Source of the DNA: Nocardioides sp. Soil805
Lineage (GTDB): Bacteria > Actinomycetota > Actinomycetes > Propionibacteriales > Nocardioidaceae
Length of the DNA stretch: 64,000 nt
Direction: 5' to 3'
Assembly (NCBI RefSeq): GCF_001429625.1
Contig: NZ_LMSU01000001.1
Span: forward strand, 625,498 to 689,497
Part shown: piece by piece, positions 1-7,519 of the stretch
How positions within the stretch are numbered: the first letter of the stretch is position 1
Layout: every line of letters starts with the position of its first letter
Program-made: the position numbers and the translations under genes
The notes under the pieces: generated by a model
What the model saw: only the letters and a program-made list of their open reading frames with translations
What the model was told of the DNA's origin: nothing
Database searches by the model: none

Positions 1-186
1 GCAGGCGACCGCGAGCAGGTCGACGACCTCCGCGGGATCGCTGGGGCCGTCCGGGAGGTCCGGGCCGAGCCGAGCCACCACGTCCTCGATCGAGGCGCTC
101 GCCGGCACCGGACGCGTGCCGAGGGAGACTAGCCAGGCCAGGGCGTGCGTGTGGGCGCGCTCCAGCGCGACCCCGTGGTCCTCCAT
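1..186 (-). CDS. Pyridoxal-dependent decarboxylase, 5' part (cut by window edge)
   Basis: Only the first 62 codons are inside the window; the frame is open to base 1. The start is the ATG read from 186. The peptide opens MEDHGVALERAHTHALAWL and continues with a 'RPVPASAS' stretch and 'DGPSDPAEVVDLLA'. This is the usual N-terminal layout of actinobacterial group II PLP-dependent decarboxylases and aspartate aminotransferase-fold proteins, which begin with a helix, then 'R-V-P', then 'G-x-(T/S)-x-P-x-x-V-x-x-L'. The PLP lysine and substrate site lie outside the window, so the substrate cannot be told. Family assignment is by pattern recognition. Confidence 0.6.
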   Translation of the reverse strand, partial: MEDHGVALERAHTHALAWLVSLGTRPVPASASIEDVVARLGPDLPDGPSDPAEVVDLLAVAC

Positions 187-261
187 CGCCCCAGTCTCCT
201 CGCGGCGGCGCCTCCCGGTAAGGCCCGGACGGGCCAGTCCTCCCGGGGCACGCCGCTCGGC

Positions 262-289
262 GCGCGGTGTCAGGTGCGCGGCGTCAGGT
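262..289. repeat. Two tandem copies of a 14-bp unit
   Basis: The unit gcgcggTgtcaggt (262-275) is followed directly by gcgcggCgtcaggt (276-289), one mismatch. The second copy contains the stop codon of the minus-strand SnoaL-like gene, so a small duplication has been added just after that gene's 3' end. No function is evident. Confidence 0.6.
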
Positions 290-661
290 GCGCGGGCGGA
301 AGCCGGAGCAGAGGACCCGCAGATGACTGATCCGACCAGCGGTCGTGCGGAAGTAGGCCTGCTGCTCGGCGACCTGCTCGCCGTCGTCGTTGACGAGGTC
401 GAGACGGTACGAGACGTGCTGGGTGTCGGCGACGTCGTCCCCGGTCGTGACCTCGACGAGTGCCTGGATGGTGTCGCTCGGCTCGAACCAGTGGTCGAAG
501 TACACCGCGGCCACGGCCGCCGGTCCGGTCGCCTCCCACGCCCGGCGCGGGGTCAGGCCCAGGAAGTCCACGTCGTCGGCGAGGATGCGGGCGAAGGCGG
601 CGCGGTCCTTCGCCGCGACCGCGCGGGCGAGCTGTTCGCCCACGGATGTCGAGCCCGTCAT
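284..661 (-). CDS. SnoaL/NTF2-like fold protein, 125 aa
   Basis: Small single-domain protein that starts MTGSTSVGEQLARAVAAKDRAAF and ends VLCSGFRPRT. The opening helix, 'ARILADDVDFLGLTPRRAWEATG', 'YFDHWFEPSDTI' and a strand-rich second half fit the SnoaL/DUF4440 cone-shaped fold of about 120 residues, which serves as ketosteroid isomerase-like enzymes or ligand-binding proteins. The substrate is not predictable. The ATG at 661 is preceded by a good spacing but no strong Shine-Dalgarno. It is divergent from the gene at 728, leaving about 66 bp for both promoters. Confidence 0.6.
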   Translation of the reverse strand: MTGSTSVGEQLARAVAAKDRAAFARILADDVDFLGLTPRRAWEATGPAAVAAVYFDHWFEPSDTIQALVEVTTGDDVADTQHVSYRLDLVNDDGEQVAEQQAYFRTTAGRISHLRVLCSGFRPRT

Positions 662-727
662 GGCGCCTCCCGTGATGGCCTGCCGTCGGTTCTCGAGTGT
701 GCCACCGAGCGACCTACCCTGTCCTGC

Positions 728-1621
728 GTGCAGGTCGTGGATCAGGAGCAGGTGCTGGAGCGGGGAACGTGGCTCCCGCGCGTGGACGCCCATGCCGCTC
801 GCGTCGACGCCCACCTGAGGCCGCACCTGTCCCGCCGGGCCGGCGGCGTGAAGCACCCGGTCCACGACTTCCTCTTCACCTACTACTCCCAGCGCCCCGC
901 CCAGCTGCGGCGCTGGCACCCCGGGTACGGCGTGCGGCTGGCCGACGCGCCGGAGTACGACGGGCTGCGCGGCTACGAGGCGGGCGCCGTGACCGGTGCG
1001 TACGTCGCCTCGCAGGCGCCGCTGCTGCGCGGGCTGGCCAACCTCCTGCGGGCCACCGAGTCGAGGCCGGCGCACACCGGCTGCTTCGGCCTCCACGAGT
1101 GGGCCATGGTCTACCGGCAGTCGCCCGACGAGGTGCGCCACAACGACTGGCCCCTGCGGCTCGGGTCGACGGGCACCGACACCGTGGTCGAGTCGCACAA
1201 GGTCCAGTGCTCCCACTTCGACGCATTCCGCTTCTTCACGGACGCGGCACGACCGCTCAACGCGCTCCAGCCCGGGCGCGACGACCGTGCGTCGTACGAG
1301 CAGCCGGGGTGCCTGCACGCGGGGATGGACCTCTACAAGCACGCCTTCCGGCTCACGCCGATGATCAGCTCGGACCTGGTCGCCGACTGCTTCGAGCTCG
1401 CCCGCGACATCCGCGAGCTCGACATGCGGGCCGCGCCGTACGACCTCGCGGACCTCGGCTTCGAGCCGGTGCGCATCGAGACCCCGGAGGGCAAGGCGGC
1501 CTACGTGCGGGAGCAGCGCTCGTTCGCCGAGCGGGGCGCTCCCCTGCGGCGCGCACTCGTCGAGGAGTGCGAGCGGCTGCTCGCCGTCGTCGAGGGTGAG
1601 GCCCGGGCTCAGAACTCGTAG
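728..1621 (+). CDS. Conserved actinobacterial protein, often labelled 3-methyladenine DNA glycosylase
   Basis: About 297 aa when started at the GTG at 728; a second GTG lies at 737. Upstream sequence in the same frame is low-complexity and overlaps the divergent gene, so a longer start is unlikely. Conserved-looking blocks are 'HPVHDFLFTYYSQRPAQLRRWHPG', 'GCFGLHEWAMVYR', 'RHNDWPLRLG' and 'VVESHKVQCSHFDAFRFFT'. From memory, relatives are named 3-methyladenine DNA glycosylase in databases, but I see no helix-hairpin-helix or other glycosylase signature, so that name should not be trusted. The His/Asp/Cys-rich 'SHKVQCSHFD' motif could bind metal. Its last 13 bp overlap the convergent sulfotransferase gene. 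Confidence 0.6.
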   Translation: MQVVDQEQVLERGTWLPRVDAHAARVDAHLRPHLSRRAGGVKHPVHDFLFTYYSQRPAQLRRWHPGYGVRLADAPEYDGLRGYEAGAVTGAYVASQAPLLRGLANLLRATESRPAHTGCFGLHEWAMVYRQSPDEVRHNDWPLRLGSTGTDTVVESHKVQCSHFDAFRFFTDAARPLNALQPGRDDRASYEQPGCLHAGMDLYKHAFRLTPMISSDLVADCFELARDIRELDMRAAPYDLADLGFEPVRIETPEGKAAYVREQRSFAERGAPLRRALVEECERLLAVVEGEARAQNS

Positions 1622-2250
1622 CCGAAGGCCTCGATCGCGTCGGCGAAGACGAGCCCGACGCGCTCGCGGGAGGTGTCGGAGTAGAGCTCGCGGTAGTGCC
1701 CGGCCGGACGTGCGTGGCCCTTCGCGCGTGGGAGGTCGGGCTCGCCGGGGAGGCCGAGGTGGTCCCAGACCTCGGCGAGCTCGGTGGCGAGGTGCTCGTA
1801 GCGCAGCACCCGGTCGACGGCGAGGCGCCCGCGGATGCGGTACATGCGGCGGTTGTTGGCCAGCTGCTCGATCCACTCCTCCGAGACGTAGGTGTCGAAG
1901 TCCGGCAGCTCGTCGCGGTCCTTGTACTTCCAGTAGTAGAGCGAGACGACCGCGTCCCACGGGTTCCGCTCGATCGCGAACGTGTAGTAGTCGCGCCACG
2001 CGTCGAGGCCGACGACGTCACGGGCCAGGCGGGCACTCATGTGGTTGAAGGCCTTGCGCGGCAGCGGTGGGGACTGGAAGTTCTGCGGGCCCCGGCCCCC
2101 GGCGGCCGCACGCAGCTGCTCGTCCTCGGGGCTGATCAGGGTGATCACGTCGTCCGGGCCGCAGACCTTCGACAACGCGATCTCGACGCTCGTGCCCGCC
2201 GTCTTGCGAGTCTTGAGGAAGATGAAGCGGTGGGCATGGGACGCGATCAC
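1609..2250 (-). CDS. Sulfotransferase family protein, 213 aa
   Basis: The N-terminus reads IASHAHRFIFLKTRKTAGTS. This matches the PAPS-binding 5'-phosphosulfate loop of carbohydrate-type sulfotransferases (sulfotransferase family 2: beta strand, then K-x-x-K/R-T-A-G-T-S). Residues near 95-108, 'FAIERNPWDAVVSLYYW', match the 3'-phosphate-binding segment (R-N-P-x-x-x-x-x-S). At 213 aa it is a compact single domain. It probably transfers sulfate from PAPS to a cell-surface glycan or small molecule, but the acceptor is unknown. The 3' end overlaps the convergent gene by 13 bp. Confidence 0.8.
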   Translation of the reverse strand: MIASHAHRFIFLKTRKTAGTSVEIALSKVCGPDDVITLISPEDEQLRAAAGGRGPQNFQSPPLPRKAFNHMSARLARDVVGLDAWRDYYTFAIERNPWDAVVSLYYWKYKDRDELPDFDTYVSEEWIEQLANNRRMYRIRGRLAVDRVLRYEHLATELAEVWDHLGLPGEPDLPRAKGHARPAGHYRELYSDTSRERVGLVFADAIEAFGYEF

Positions 2251-2333
2251 GCCCCGACCCTACCGGCGCCGCCCGTGCCGGCAGCGGGCTAGCGTGGCGC
2301 GGGTGACGAGTCCCACTGCCGCCGCGGTCCACG

Positions 2334-2942
2334 ATGCCTGAGCCGATGCAGGCCAGTGGCCGCGACTTCCGCGACGACGACTGGTACGGCGACGAGCTGG
2401 GCGCCGCGCGCTTCACCGAGTGCACGTTCACCGGCGTCGACCTCAGCGAGGCCACGACCTCCGGGGCCGTCTTCGACCGGTGCACCTTCCACCAGTGCCT
2501 CTTCAGCTCGTCCACCCACACGTCCACGGCGTTCGTGGCGTGCGACGTGCGCCGCTCGAAGTTCTTCGACGTCACGTTCGACGGGTGCAAGCTGGTCGGC
2601 ACCGTGTTCTCCGAGTGCGTCATGCGACCGATGACGGTGCGGGGCGGTCAGTGGCAGGGCGTCACGATCCGGGGCACCAACCTCGCCCGCCTCGACCTCG
2701 CGGGCGTCGACCTGCGCGAGGCCGACCTGTCGCTGAGCGACCTCACCGGCACCTCGCTGAGGAACGCCCGGCTCGATCGGGCGACGCTGCGGGAGGCGAA
2801 CCTGGCGAAGGCGGACCTGCGCGGCGCGTCGCTGGACGGCGTCGACCTGGCCTCCGCCCGGCTGCAGCGGACCCGGCTCGACCTCGCCGGCGCGGTGCTG
2901 CTCGCGGAGCTGCACGGCGCCGAGGTGGACCTCAGCCCCTGA
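2334..2942 (+). CDS. Pentapeptide-repeat protein, 202 aa
   Basis: From about residue 20 onward the protein is a run of degenerate A(D/N)LXX pentapeptides, such as 'FTECTFTGVDLSEATTSG' and 'LREADLSLSDLTGTSLRN'. This predicts a right-handed quadrilateral beta-helix of about eight coils. Phenylalanine occupies the centre position in the first half and leucine in the second, a common pattern. Such proteins act as scaffolds or as DNA mimics that protect gyrase (MfpA/Qnr). Nothing here shows gyrase targeting. No clear ribosome site precedes the ATG. It ends inside the convergent TetR gene (11-bp overlap). Confidence 0.85.
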   Translation: MPEPMQASGRDFRDDDWYGDELGAARFTECTFTGVDLSEATTSGAVFDRCTFHQCLFSSSTHTSTAFVACDVRRSKFFDVTFDGCKLVGTVFSECVMRPMTVRGGQWQGVTIRGTNLARLDLAGVDLREADLSLSDLTGTSLRNARLDRATLREANLAKADLRGASLDGVDLASARLQRTRLDLAGAVLLAELHGAEVDLSP

Positions 2943-3585
2943 CGCGCCGGCTCGCCGGCGCGTGCACGCCGAGACCGTCGAGCACGAGACCGAGACCGAG
3001 GTCGAAGTCGCCCGTGCGGTCAGCGCTCCGGTCGTCGGCCGCCGCCCCGGCGACGGCGCCGGCGCTCTCGGCCTGCAACGCCGTCTGCTCCTCGAAGGTG
3101 TGGCCGAAGACGAAGTGCAGCAGCGTGCGCGCGCCCACCCCCACCAGCGACTCGTCGAAGCCGGCCGTCTCCAGGATGTCCTCGAGCTCGTCGGCCGGCC
3201 CCTGCGCACCGAGGCCGAAGGCGTAGACCGTCGCCACCAGGTCGGCGCCGTCGCGGTAGGCCAGCATCGCGTCCCGCAGCTCGTAGCAGGCCTCGACGAG
3301 GAGGTCGTCCCACGCGCCGCCCGCGCGGGGACGGCGGCCACGGGCGAGGATCTCGTCGGCCACGGCGGCCAGCAGAGCCTGCTTGCTCGGGAAGTGGTGG
3401 TAGATCGCGCTCGCCTGCAGGCCGAGCTCCGAGCCGAGCCGGCGCATCGTGAGGGAGGCGAGTCCGTAGTCGTCGAGCACCCGGACGGCCCGCTCGACGA
3501 TGTCGTCCCGATGGTGGCGCAAGGACGCTCCCCCTCCTCGCCTGGTCGGACGGACCCGTCGCGGGACCGCGTTGACGTCGTACAC
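2932..3585 (-). CDS. bioQ: TetR-family repressor, probable BioQ (biotin genes)
   Basis: An N-terminal TetR helix-turn-helix (about residues 25-70, 'DIVERAVRVLDDYGLASLTM..LGLQASAIYHHFPSKQALL') is followed by a helical ligand domain. It is divergent from bioYMN, and the intergenic space holds two TGAAC-N3-GTTCA-like sites, the kind of operator known for BioQ in mycobacteria and corynebacteria. The natural reading is a biotin-gene repressor that also controls itself. The longest frame starts at GTG 3585. A TTG at 3522 has a better Shine-Dalgarno (GGGGAG) and begins just before the HTH (196 aa), so the true start is uncertain. Confidence 0.75.
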   Translation of the reverse strand: MYDVNAVPRRVRPTRRGGGASLRHHRDDIVERAVRVLDDYGLASLTMRRLGSELGLQASAIYHHFPSKQALLAAVADEILARGRRPRAGGAWDDLLVEACYELRDAMLAYRDGADLVATVYAFGLGAQGPADELEDILETAGFDESLVGVGARTLLHFVFGHTFEEQTALQAESAGAVAGAAADDRSADRTGDFDLGLGLVLDGLGVHAPASRRVRG

Positions 3586-3599
3586 GTGTCACCCTAACC

Positions 3600-3627
3600 T
3601 GAACACCGTTCAACTGACCACCGTTCA
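3600..3627. promoter_or_regulatory. Two tandem BioQ-type operators
   Basis: Site 1, TGAACACCGTTCA (3600-3612), is a perfect 5-3-5 inverted repeat. Site 2, TGACCACCGTTCA (3615-3627), differs by one base in the left arm. Start-to-start spacing is 15 bp. They lie between the divergent bioQ-like gene and bioY, 20-48 bp before the bioY start, where a repressor would block both promoters. The motif agrees with published BioQ boxes as I recall them. Confidence 0.75.
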
Positions 3628-3647
3628 GGTACGCCGAAGGAACCCCC

Positions 3648-4259
3648 ATGCAGACTCGCCGCGCCGGCACCGACATCGCCCTGATCGCGGCCTTCGCCGC
3701 CCTCATCGCCGTCTGCGCCCTCCTCCCCGCCCTCTCGGTCGGCACCCCGGTGCCGATCACCCTCCAGACCTTCGCCGTGCTCCTCTCGGGAGCCGTGCTC
3801 GGCATGCGACGCGGTTTCCTGGCCGTCCTGCTGTACGTCGTCGCGGGTGCGGCCGGACTGCCGGTCTTCTCCGGCGGCGCGGCCGGCCTCGCGGTGCTGA
3901 CCGGCCCGTCCGCCGGCTACCTGGTCGGCTTCCCGTTGGCCGCGGCGCTCTGCGGCTTCATCGTCGAGCGGCTCCCCCGGCGCTCGCTGGTCAGCGTGCC
4001 GGCGATCTTCGCGGCGGGGCTCTTCAGCTCCGCGGTCTGCATCCACACGCTCGGCATGGCCGGTCTCGTGCTGCGGGCCGACCTGACGTGGGCGCAGGCC
4101 TTCGACGTCGACAAGATCTTCTGGATCGGCGACATCATCAAGAACGTCGCCATGGCCCTGGTCGCCACCGCCGTCCACCGCGCCTTCCCCGACCTCCTCG
4201 GCCGCCCGACGCGCGCGGACTCGACGCAGGAGCAGCCGGAGGGCACGCTCGCCACGTGA
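3648..4259 (+). CDS. bioY: Biotin ECF transporter substrate-binding subunit BioY
   Basis: A 203-aa hydrophobic protein with about six membrane helices and the BioY signature region ('VPITLQTFAVLLSGAVLGMRRGFLAVLLYVVAGAAGLPVFSGG', 'GPSAGYLVGFPLAA'). It is the membrane S component that binds biotin. The ATG has a ribosome site (AAGGA, 6-7 nt upstream). The next gene starts inside its stop codon (GTGA), and bioM-bioN follow, giving a complete BioYMN group I ECF importer. The paired operators upstream indicate biotin-responsive control. Confidence 0.95.
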   Translation: MQTRRAGTDIALIAAFAALIAVCALLPALSVGTPVPITLQTFAVLLSGAVLGMRRGFLAVLLYVVAGAAGLPVFSGGAAGLAVLTGPSAGYLVGFPLAAALCGFIVERLPRRSLVSVPAIFAAGLFSSAVCIHTLGMAGLVLRADLTWAQAFDVDKIFWIGDIIKNVAMALVATAVHRAFPDLLGRPTRADSTQEQPEGTLAT

Positions 4260-4945
4260 GTGCGATCTCCCTGGAGCAGGTCACCGTCCGGTTCCCCACG
4301 CACGACGGCGACGTCCCGGTCCTCCACGAGACGTCGCTGTCGCTCACCGAGCAGCGGATCGCGCTCGTCGGGCCCAACGGCTCCGGCAAGTCGACCCTGG
4401 CGCGGCTGCTCAACGGCCTGGTGACGCCGACCACCGGCCGCGTTCTCGTCGACGGCCTCGACGTCGCCCGGTCCGGTCGCGAGGTGCGCCGCCGCGTCGG
4501 CTTCGTCTTCACCGATCCCGCCGCGCAGCTGGTGATGCCGACCGCGCGCGAGGACGTGGCGCTGTCGCTGCGGCGTACCCATCGCGACAAGGTCGACCGG
4601 CTGGCCGCGGCCGACGCGGTGCTGGCCGACTTCGGGCTCGCGGGCTTCGGGGACCGCAGCGTGCACGGCCTGTCCGGCGGCGAGCGCCAGCTGCTGGCGC
4701 TGGCCGGGGTGCTCGCCACCGCCCCGAGCGTGCTGGTCGCCGACGAGCCGACGACCCTGCTCGACCTGGGCAACAGCCGCCGCATCGGCGACCTGCTGCT
4801 CGCCCTCCCCCAGCAGCTCGTACTGGTCACCCACGACCTCGAGCTGGCGGCGCGTTGCGACCGTGCGCTGCTGGTGCGGAACGGGCGGATCGAGCACGAC
4901 GGCGCCGCCGAGGACGTCGTCTCCAGCTACCGGGCGACCGCATGA
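4256..4945 (+). CDS. bioM: Biotin ECF transporter ATPase BioM
   Basis: A 229-aa ABC ATPase. Walker A GPNGSGKST is at about residues 39-47, the signature is 'LSGGERQLLALAG', and Walker B is 'VLVADEPTTLLD', followed by the H-loop 'LVTHDLE'. It is the energy-coupling subunit of the biotin importer. The start is the GTG that overlaps the bioY stop (GTGA); the upstream part of the open frame is only the bioY shadow. The stop overlaps the bioN start (ATGA), implying translational coupling. Confidence 0.92.
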   Translation: MSAISLEQVTVRFPTHDGDVPVLHETSLSLTEQRIALVGPNGSGKSTLARLLNGLVTPTTGRVLVDGLDVARSGREVRRRVGFVFTDPAAQLVMPTAREDVALSLRRTHRDKVDRLAAADAVLADFGLAGFGDRSVHGLSGGERQLLALAGVLATAPSVLVADEPTTLLDLGNSRRIGDLLLALPQQLVLVTHDLELAARCDRALLVRNGRIEHDGAAEDVVSSYRATA

Positions 4946-5550
4946 ACGCCGACCTGCTCGGGATCCACCGGCCCGGGGACACCTTCCTCCACCGACAGCG
5001 GGCCGGGACCAAGCTGCTGGCGCTGATGCTGGCCAGCGTCGTCGTGGTCGTCGCCAGCGGACCGATGTCCGCCGTGGTGTTCGTGATCGCGGCGGCCGCG
5101 CTGCTGGTGTGGTCCGGCGCCCGGCTGGGCGTGACGCTGCGGGCGATGCGCGGCCTGCTGGTCATGGCCGCCGTGCTGGGTGCCTGGACGGCCTGGCAGA
5201 GCGGGTGGCCGCGCTCGGTGGAGGTGGTGGGTGACCTGGTCGCCCTGGTCCTCCTCGCCACCACGCTCACGGTGACGACCCCCGTCGACGAGGTGATGGA
5301 CGCCGTGGTCCACGGGCTGCGTCCCTTCCGACGGCTCGGCGTCGACCCGGAGTCGGTCGGGCTCGCGTTCTCCCTGATGCTGCGAGCGATCCCCTCGACC
5401 CTCAGCCTCGCCGCCGAGGCCCGCGACGCCGCGGTGGCCCGGGGCCTGGAGCGGTCACCGCGTGCGCGGCTCACCCCGCTCGTGATCCGCGTGGTGGCCC
5501 GGGCCCGCGAGACCGGTGACGCGCTGCACGCGCGCGGGGTCGGCGACTGA
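4942..5550 (+). CDS. bioN: Biotin ECF transporter T component BioN
   Basis: A 202-aa transmembrane EcfT/CbiQ-family protein. It has four to five helices and two cytoplasmic Ala-Arg-Gly coupling motifs, 'AAVARGLERS' (about residue 166) and 'ALHARGVG' at the C-terminus. These helices seat in grooves of the ATPase. It starts with the ATG in the bioM stop overlap. It is short for the family but matches BioN size. It is the last gene of bioYMN; a long hairpin follows at 5617-5673. Confidence 0.92.
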   Translation: MNADLLGIHRPGDTFLHRQRAGTKLLALMLASVVVVVASGPMSAVVFVIAAAALLVWSGARLGVTLRAMRGLLVMAAVLGAWTAWQSGWPRSVEVVGDLVALVLLATTLTVTTPVDEVMDAVVHGLRPFRRLGVDPESVGLAFSLMLRAIPSTLSLAAEARDAAVARGLERSPRARLTPLVIRVVARARETGDALHARGVGD

Positions 5551-5557
5551 CGCCGGC

Positions 5558-5592
5558 GGCACGCGGCACGCGGCACGCGGCACGCGGCACGC
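5558..5592. repeat. Five perfect tandem copies of ggcacgc
   Basis: A 7-bp unit is repeated five times without error directly after the bioN stop. The unit length is not a multiple of three and it is noncoding, so copy number can drift by slippage without harming a protein. No role is visible. Confidence 0.9.
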
Positions 5593-5616
5593 GGGAGCGG
5601 AGCCGGCGAGCGACGT

Positions 5617-5673
5617 CGAGTGTGCGTGGATGCACCGGAACGGTCGACGGACCGGTGCATCCACGCACACTCG
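5617..5673. terminator. Long perfect hairpin between convergent genes
   Basis: Arms 5617-5638 and 5652-5673 are perfectly complementary over 22 bp with a 13-nt loop that contains GGAACGG. It sits between the bioN stop and the stop codon of the convergent VOC gene (5674), so it can end transcription from both sides. There is no U-tract on either strand, so it is not a textbook intrinsic terminator. Confidence 0.7.
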
Positions 5674-6060
5674 TCAGCCGAGCGGCTGGTCGAGGAACCA
5701 GCGGTGGCCGAAGGGGTCGCGGAAGACCGCCACCCTGCCGGCCGGCGGTGAGTCCTCGGGGCCCCGGTCCAGCGGCGTACCGGCAGCGCGCACCCGCTCG
5801 CAGACCGCGTCCACGTCGCCGACGGTCAGGTGCAAGGAGACGGCGGCTCCCCGCGAGGGGTCGGGGGCGGCCACCCCGGCGGTCTCGAACTCCTCCGACA
5901 TCATCCAGCCGGCCCCGTCCACGGCCAGCTCGACGTGCCCGACGCGCCCGTCGTCCATGACGATCGGCTCGTAGGTCACCTCGGCGCCCAGCACGTCGAC
6001 GTACCAGTCGATGGCCGCGCGGGCGTCGGACACGCAGAGGTACGGCGTCAGCTCGCTCAT
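5674..6060 (-). CDS. VOC (glyoxalase/bleomycin-resistance fold) protein, 128 aa
   Basis: Starts MSELTPYLCVSDARAAIDWY, the standard first strand-helix of PhnB-like VOC proteins. Later motifs are 'GHVELAVDGAGWMMS' and the closing 'VFRDPFGHRWFLDQPLG'. One polypeptide holds two beta-alpha-beta-beta-beta modules. Ligand and activity are unknown. A GTG at 6096 would add 12 residues that do not fit the fold, so the ATG at 6060 is preferred. It follows the amidase gene on the same strand with a gap of about 43 bp. Confidence 0.75.
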   Translation of the reverse strand: MSELTPYLCVSDARAAIDWYVDVLGAEVTYEPIVMDDGRVGHVELAVDGAGWMMSEEFETAGVAAPDPSRGAAVSLHLTVGDVDAVCERVRAAGTPLDRGPEDSPPAGRVAVFRDPFGHRWFLDQPLG

Positions 6061-6103
6061 GGGACCACCGGACCACGCGGGACGCCGGTTGTCCACGGGT
6101 CAC

Positions 6104-7495
6104 TCACCAGCCCGGTGGCCGCCGGTCCGCCCACGGCCGTACCGCCTCCAGCTGGGCCGAGGCGGCCAGCAGCACGTGCTCCTCGGCGGGCCGGGCGGCC
6201 AGCATGACTCCCACGGGCAGGCCCTCCGCGGTCTGGTGCAGGGGCAGCGAGACGGCGGGCATGCCGGTGACGTTCCAGGCACTGGTCCACGGCGTGAACC
6301 GCTTCTGGGCCTCGAAGTCCGCCGCCGGGTCGGCGTCGTCGCGCAGCGCACCCACGAGGGGCGGCGGGGTCGCCAGCGTCGGGGTGAGGACCAGGTCGTA
6401 CGGCGCGAGGGCGACGAGGGCGTCCGCGGCGTACTGGCGCATCCGGGCGATGGCCGAGCCGAACTCGGGTCCGCTGACCGCGCGGCCCCGGTCGGCCAGC
6501 CACCGGGTGAGCGGCCGGAGCAGGTGCTCGGTCCCGGGCGGGGCCGGCGACATCGCGGTCAGCACCGCCCAGCAGGTCTCGAAGGTCGCGACCGCCTCGC
6601 GGGGCAGCGGGACGGCGACGTCGTCGACCTCGTGGCCGAGGTCGGCGAGCAGGGCCGAGGTGGCCTCCCAGGCGTCGCGGCTGCTGGCGTCGACGTCGCT
6701 GTCGGTGATGACGGGGGCGATGAAGCGCGCGACCCGGAGACGCCCGGGGTCGCGGTCGCAGGCGCCGAGGAAGGGCATCGGAGGAGGTGGCGCCCAGGAG
6801 TGGTCGCCGGGGCGTCGGCCGGCCAGCACGTCGAGCAGGGCGGCGGCGTCGCGCACGGTCCGGGCGAGCGGACCGGCCGTCGCCAGGCCGGTCGGGTCGC
6901 CGTACATCGGGGCGGCGCTGATCCGCCCGCGCGTGGGCTTGAGGCCGACGAGGCCGCAGCACGAGGCCGGGATGCGGATCGAGCCGCCGCCGTCCGAGCC
7001 CGGGGCGAGGGGCACCAGGCCGGCCGCGACCGCCGCGGCCGCACCACCGCTCGACCCACCGGCGGTCCGCGTCGGGTCCCACGGCGTCACGGCCGGCGGC
7101 GCGACGTCCGGCTCGGTGTAGCAGGGCGATCCGAACTCCGGGGTGTTGGTCTTGCCCAGGCTCGGCATGCCCGCGCCCTCGACGGTGAGCACGACATTGT
7201 CGGAGAAGTCCGGGACGTGGTCGGCGTAGGCCGCCGACCCGAACGTCGTGCGGACCCCCGCCGTCGGGTGCAGGTCCTTGATGGCGGTCGGCACGCCCCA
7301 GAGCGGTCCGGCGTCCCCGGGGCGGGCCCCGAGGCGCCGCGCGTGCTCGCGCGCCCGCTCGGGGGTGGACGTGACGAACGCGCCGACGGTGTCGGCGCGT
7401 GCGAGGTAGTGCTCGACCAGCTCGAGGGGGGTGACCTCGCCGCGGCGGACGAGGTCACCCTGCTCGAGGGCGGTCAGGTCGTGGAGTGCGGCCAC
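6104..7495 (-). CDS. Amidase-signature family hydrolase, 463 aa
   Basis: The amidase catalytic triad is visible: Lys73 in 'TAIKDL', the cis-Ser in 'GGSSGG' (about 146-151) and the nucleophile Ser172 in 'GSDGGGSIRIPA'. Length is typical for bacterial amidases acting on small amides, nitrile-derived amides or carbamates. It is distinct from the true gatA at 53184-54728, and no gatB or gatC is nearby, so it is a stand-alone amidase of unknown substrate. Start is GTG 7495; the gene ends 43 bp before the VOC gene and may be cotranscribed with it. Confidence 0.85.
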   Translation of the reverse strand: MAALHDLTALEQGDLVRRGEVTPLELVEHYLARADTVGAFVTSTPERAREHARRLGARPGDAGPLWGVPTAIKDLHPTAGVRTTFGSAAYADHVPDFSDNVVLTVEGAGMPSLGKTNTPEFGSPCYTEPDVAPPAVTPWDPTRTAGGSSGGAAAAVAAGLVPLAPGSDGGGSIRIPASCCGLVGLKPTRGRISAAPMYGDPTGLATAGPLARTVRDAAALLDVLAGRRPGDHSWAPPPPMPFLGACDRDPGRLRVARFIAPVITDSDVDASSRDAWEATSALLADLGHEVDDVAVPLPREAVATFETCWAVLTAMSPAPPGTEHLLRPLTRWLADRGRAVSGPEFGSAIARMRQYAADALVALAPYDLVLTPTLATPPPLVGALRDDADPAADFEAQKRFTPWTSAWNVTGMPAVSLPLHQTAEGLPVGVMLAARPAEEHVLLAASAQLEAVRPWADRRPPGW

Positions 7496-7519
7496 GCAGG
7501 CGACCGTACCCCGACCGGG

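Noticed and set aside
284-1999. A 571-codon open frame on the minus strand over three genes
   Set aside because: Most of its translation is Arg/Pro/Ala low-complexity, the shadow of the plus-strand gene and the sulfotransferase gene. Only its last 125 codons, the SnoaL-like gene, are real.
6104-7495. Second gatA
   Set aside because: It is an amidase-signature protein, but lacks gatB/gatC neighbours and GatA-specific blocks. The real gatCAB is at 51694-55024.
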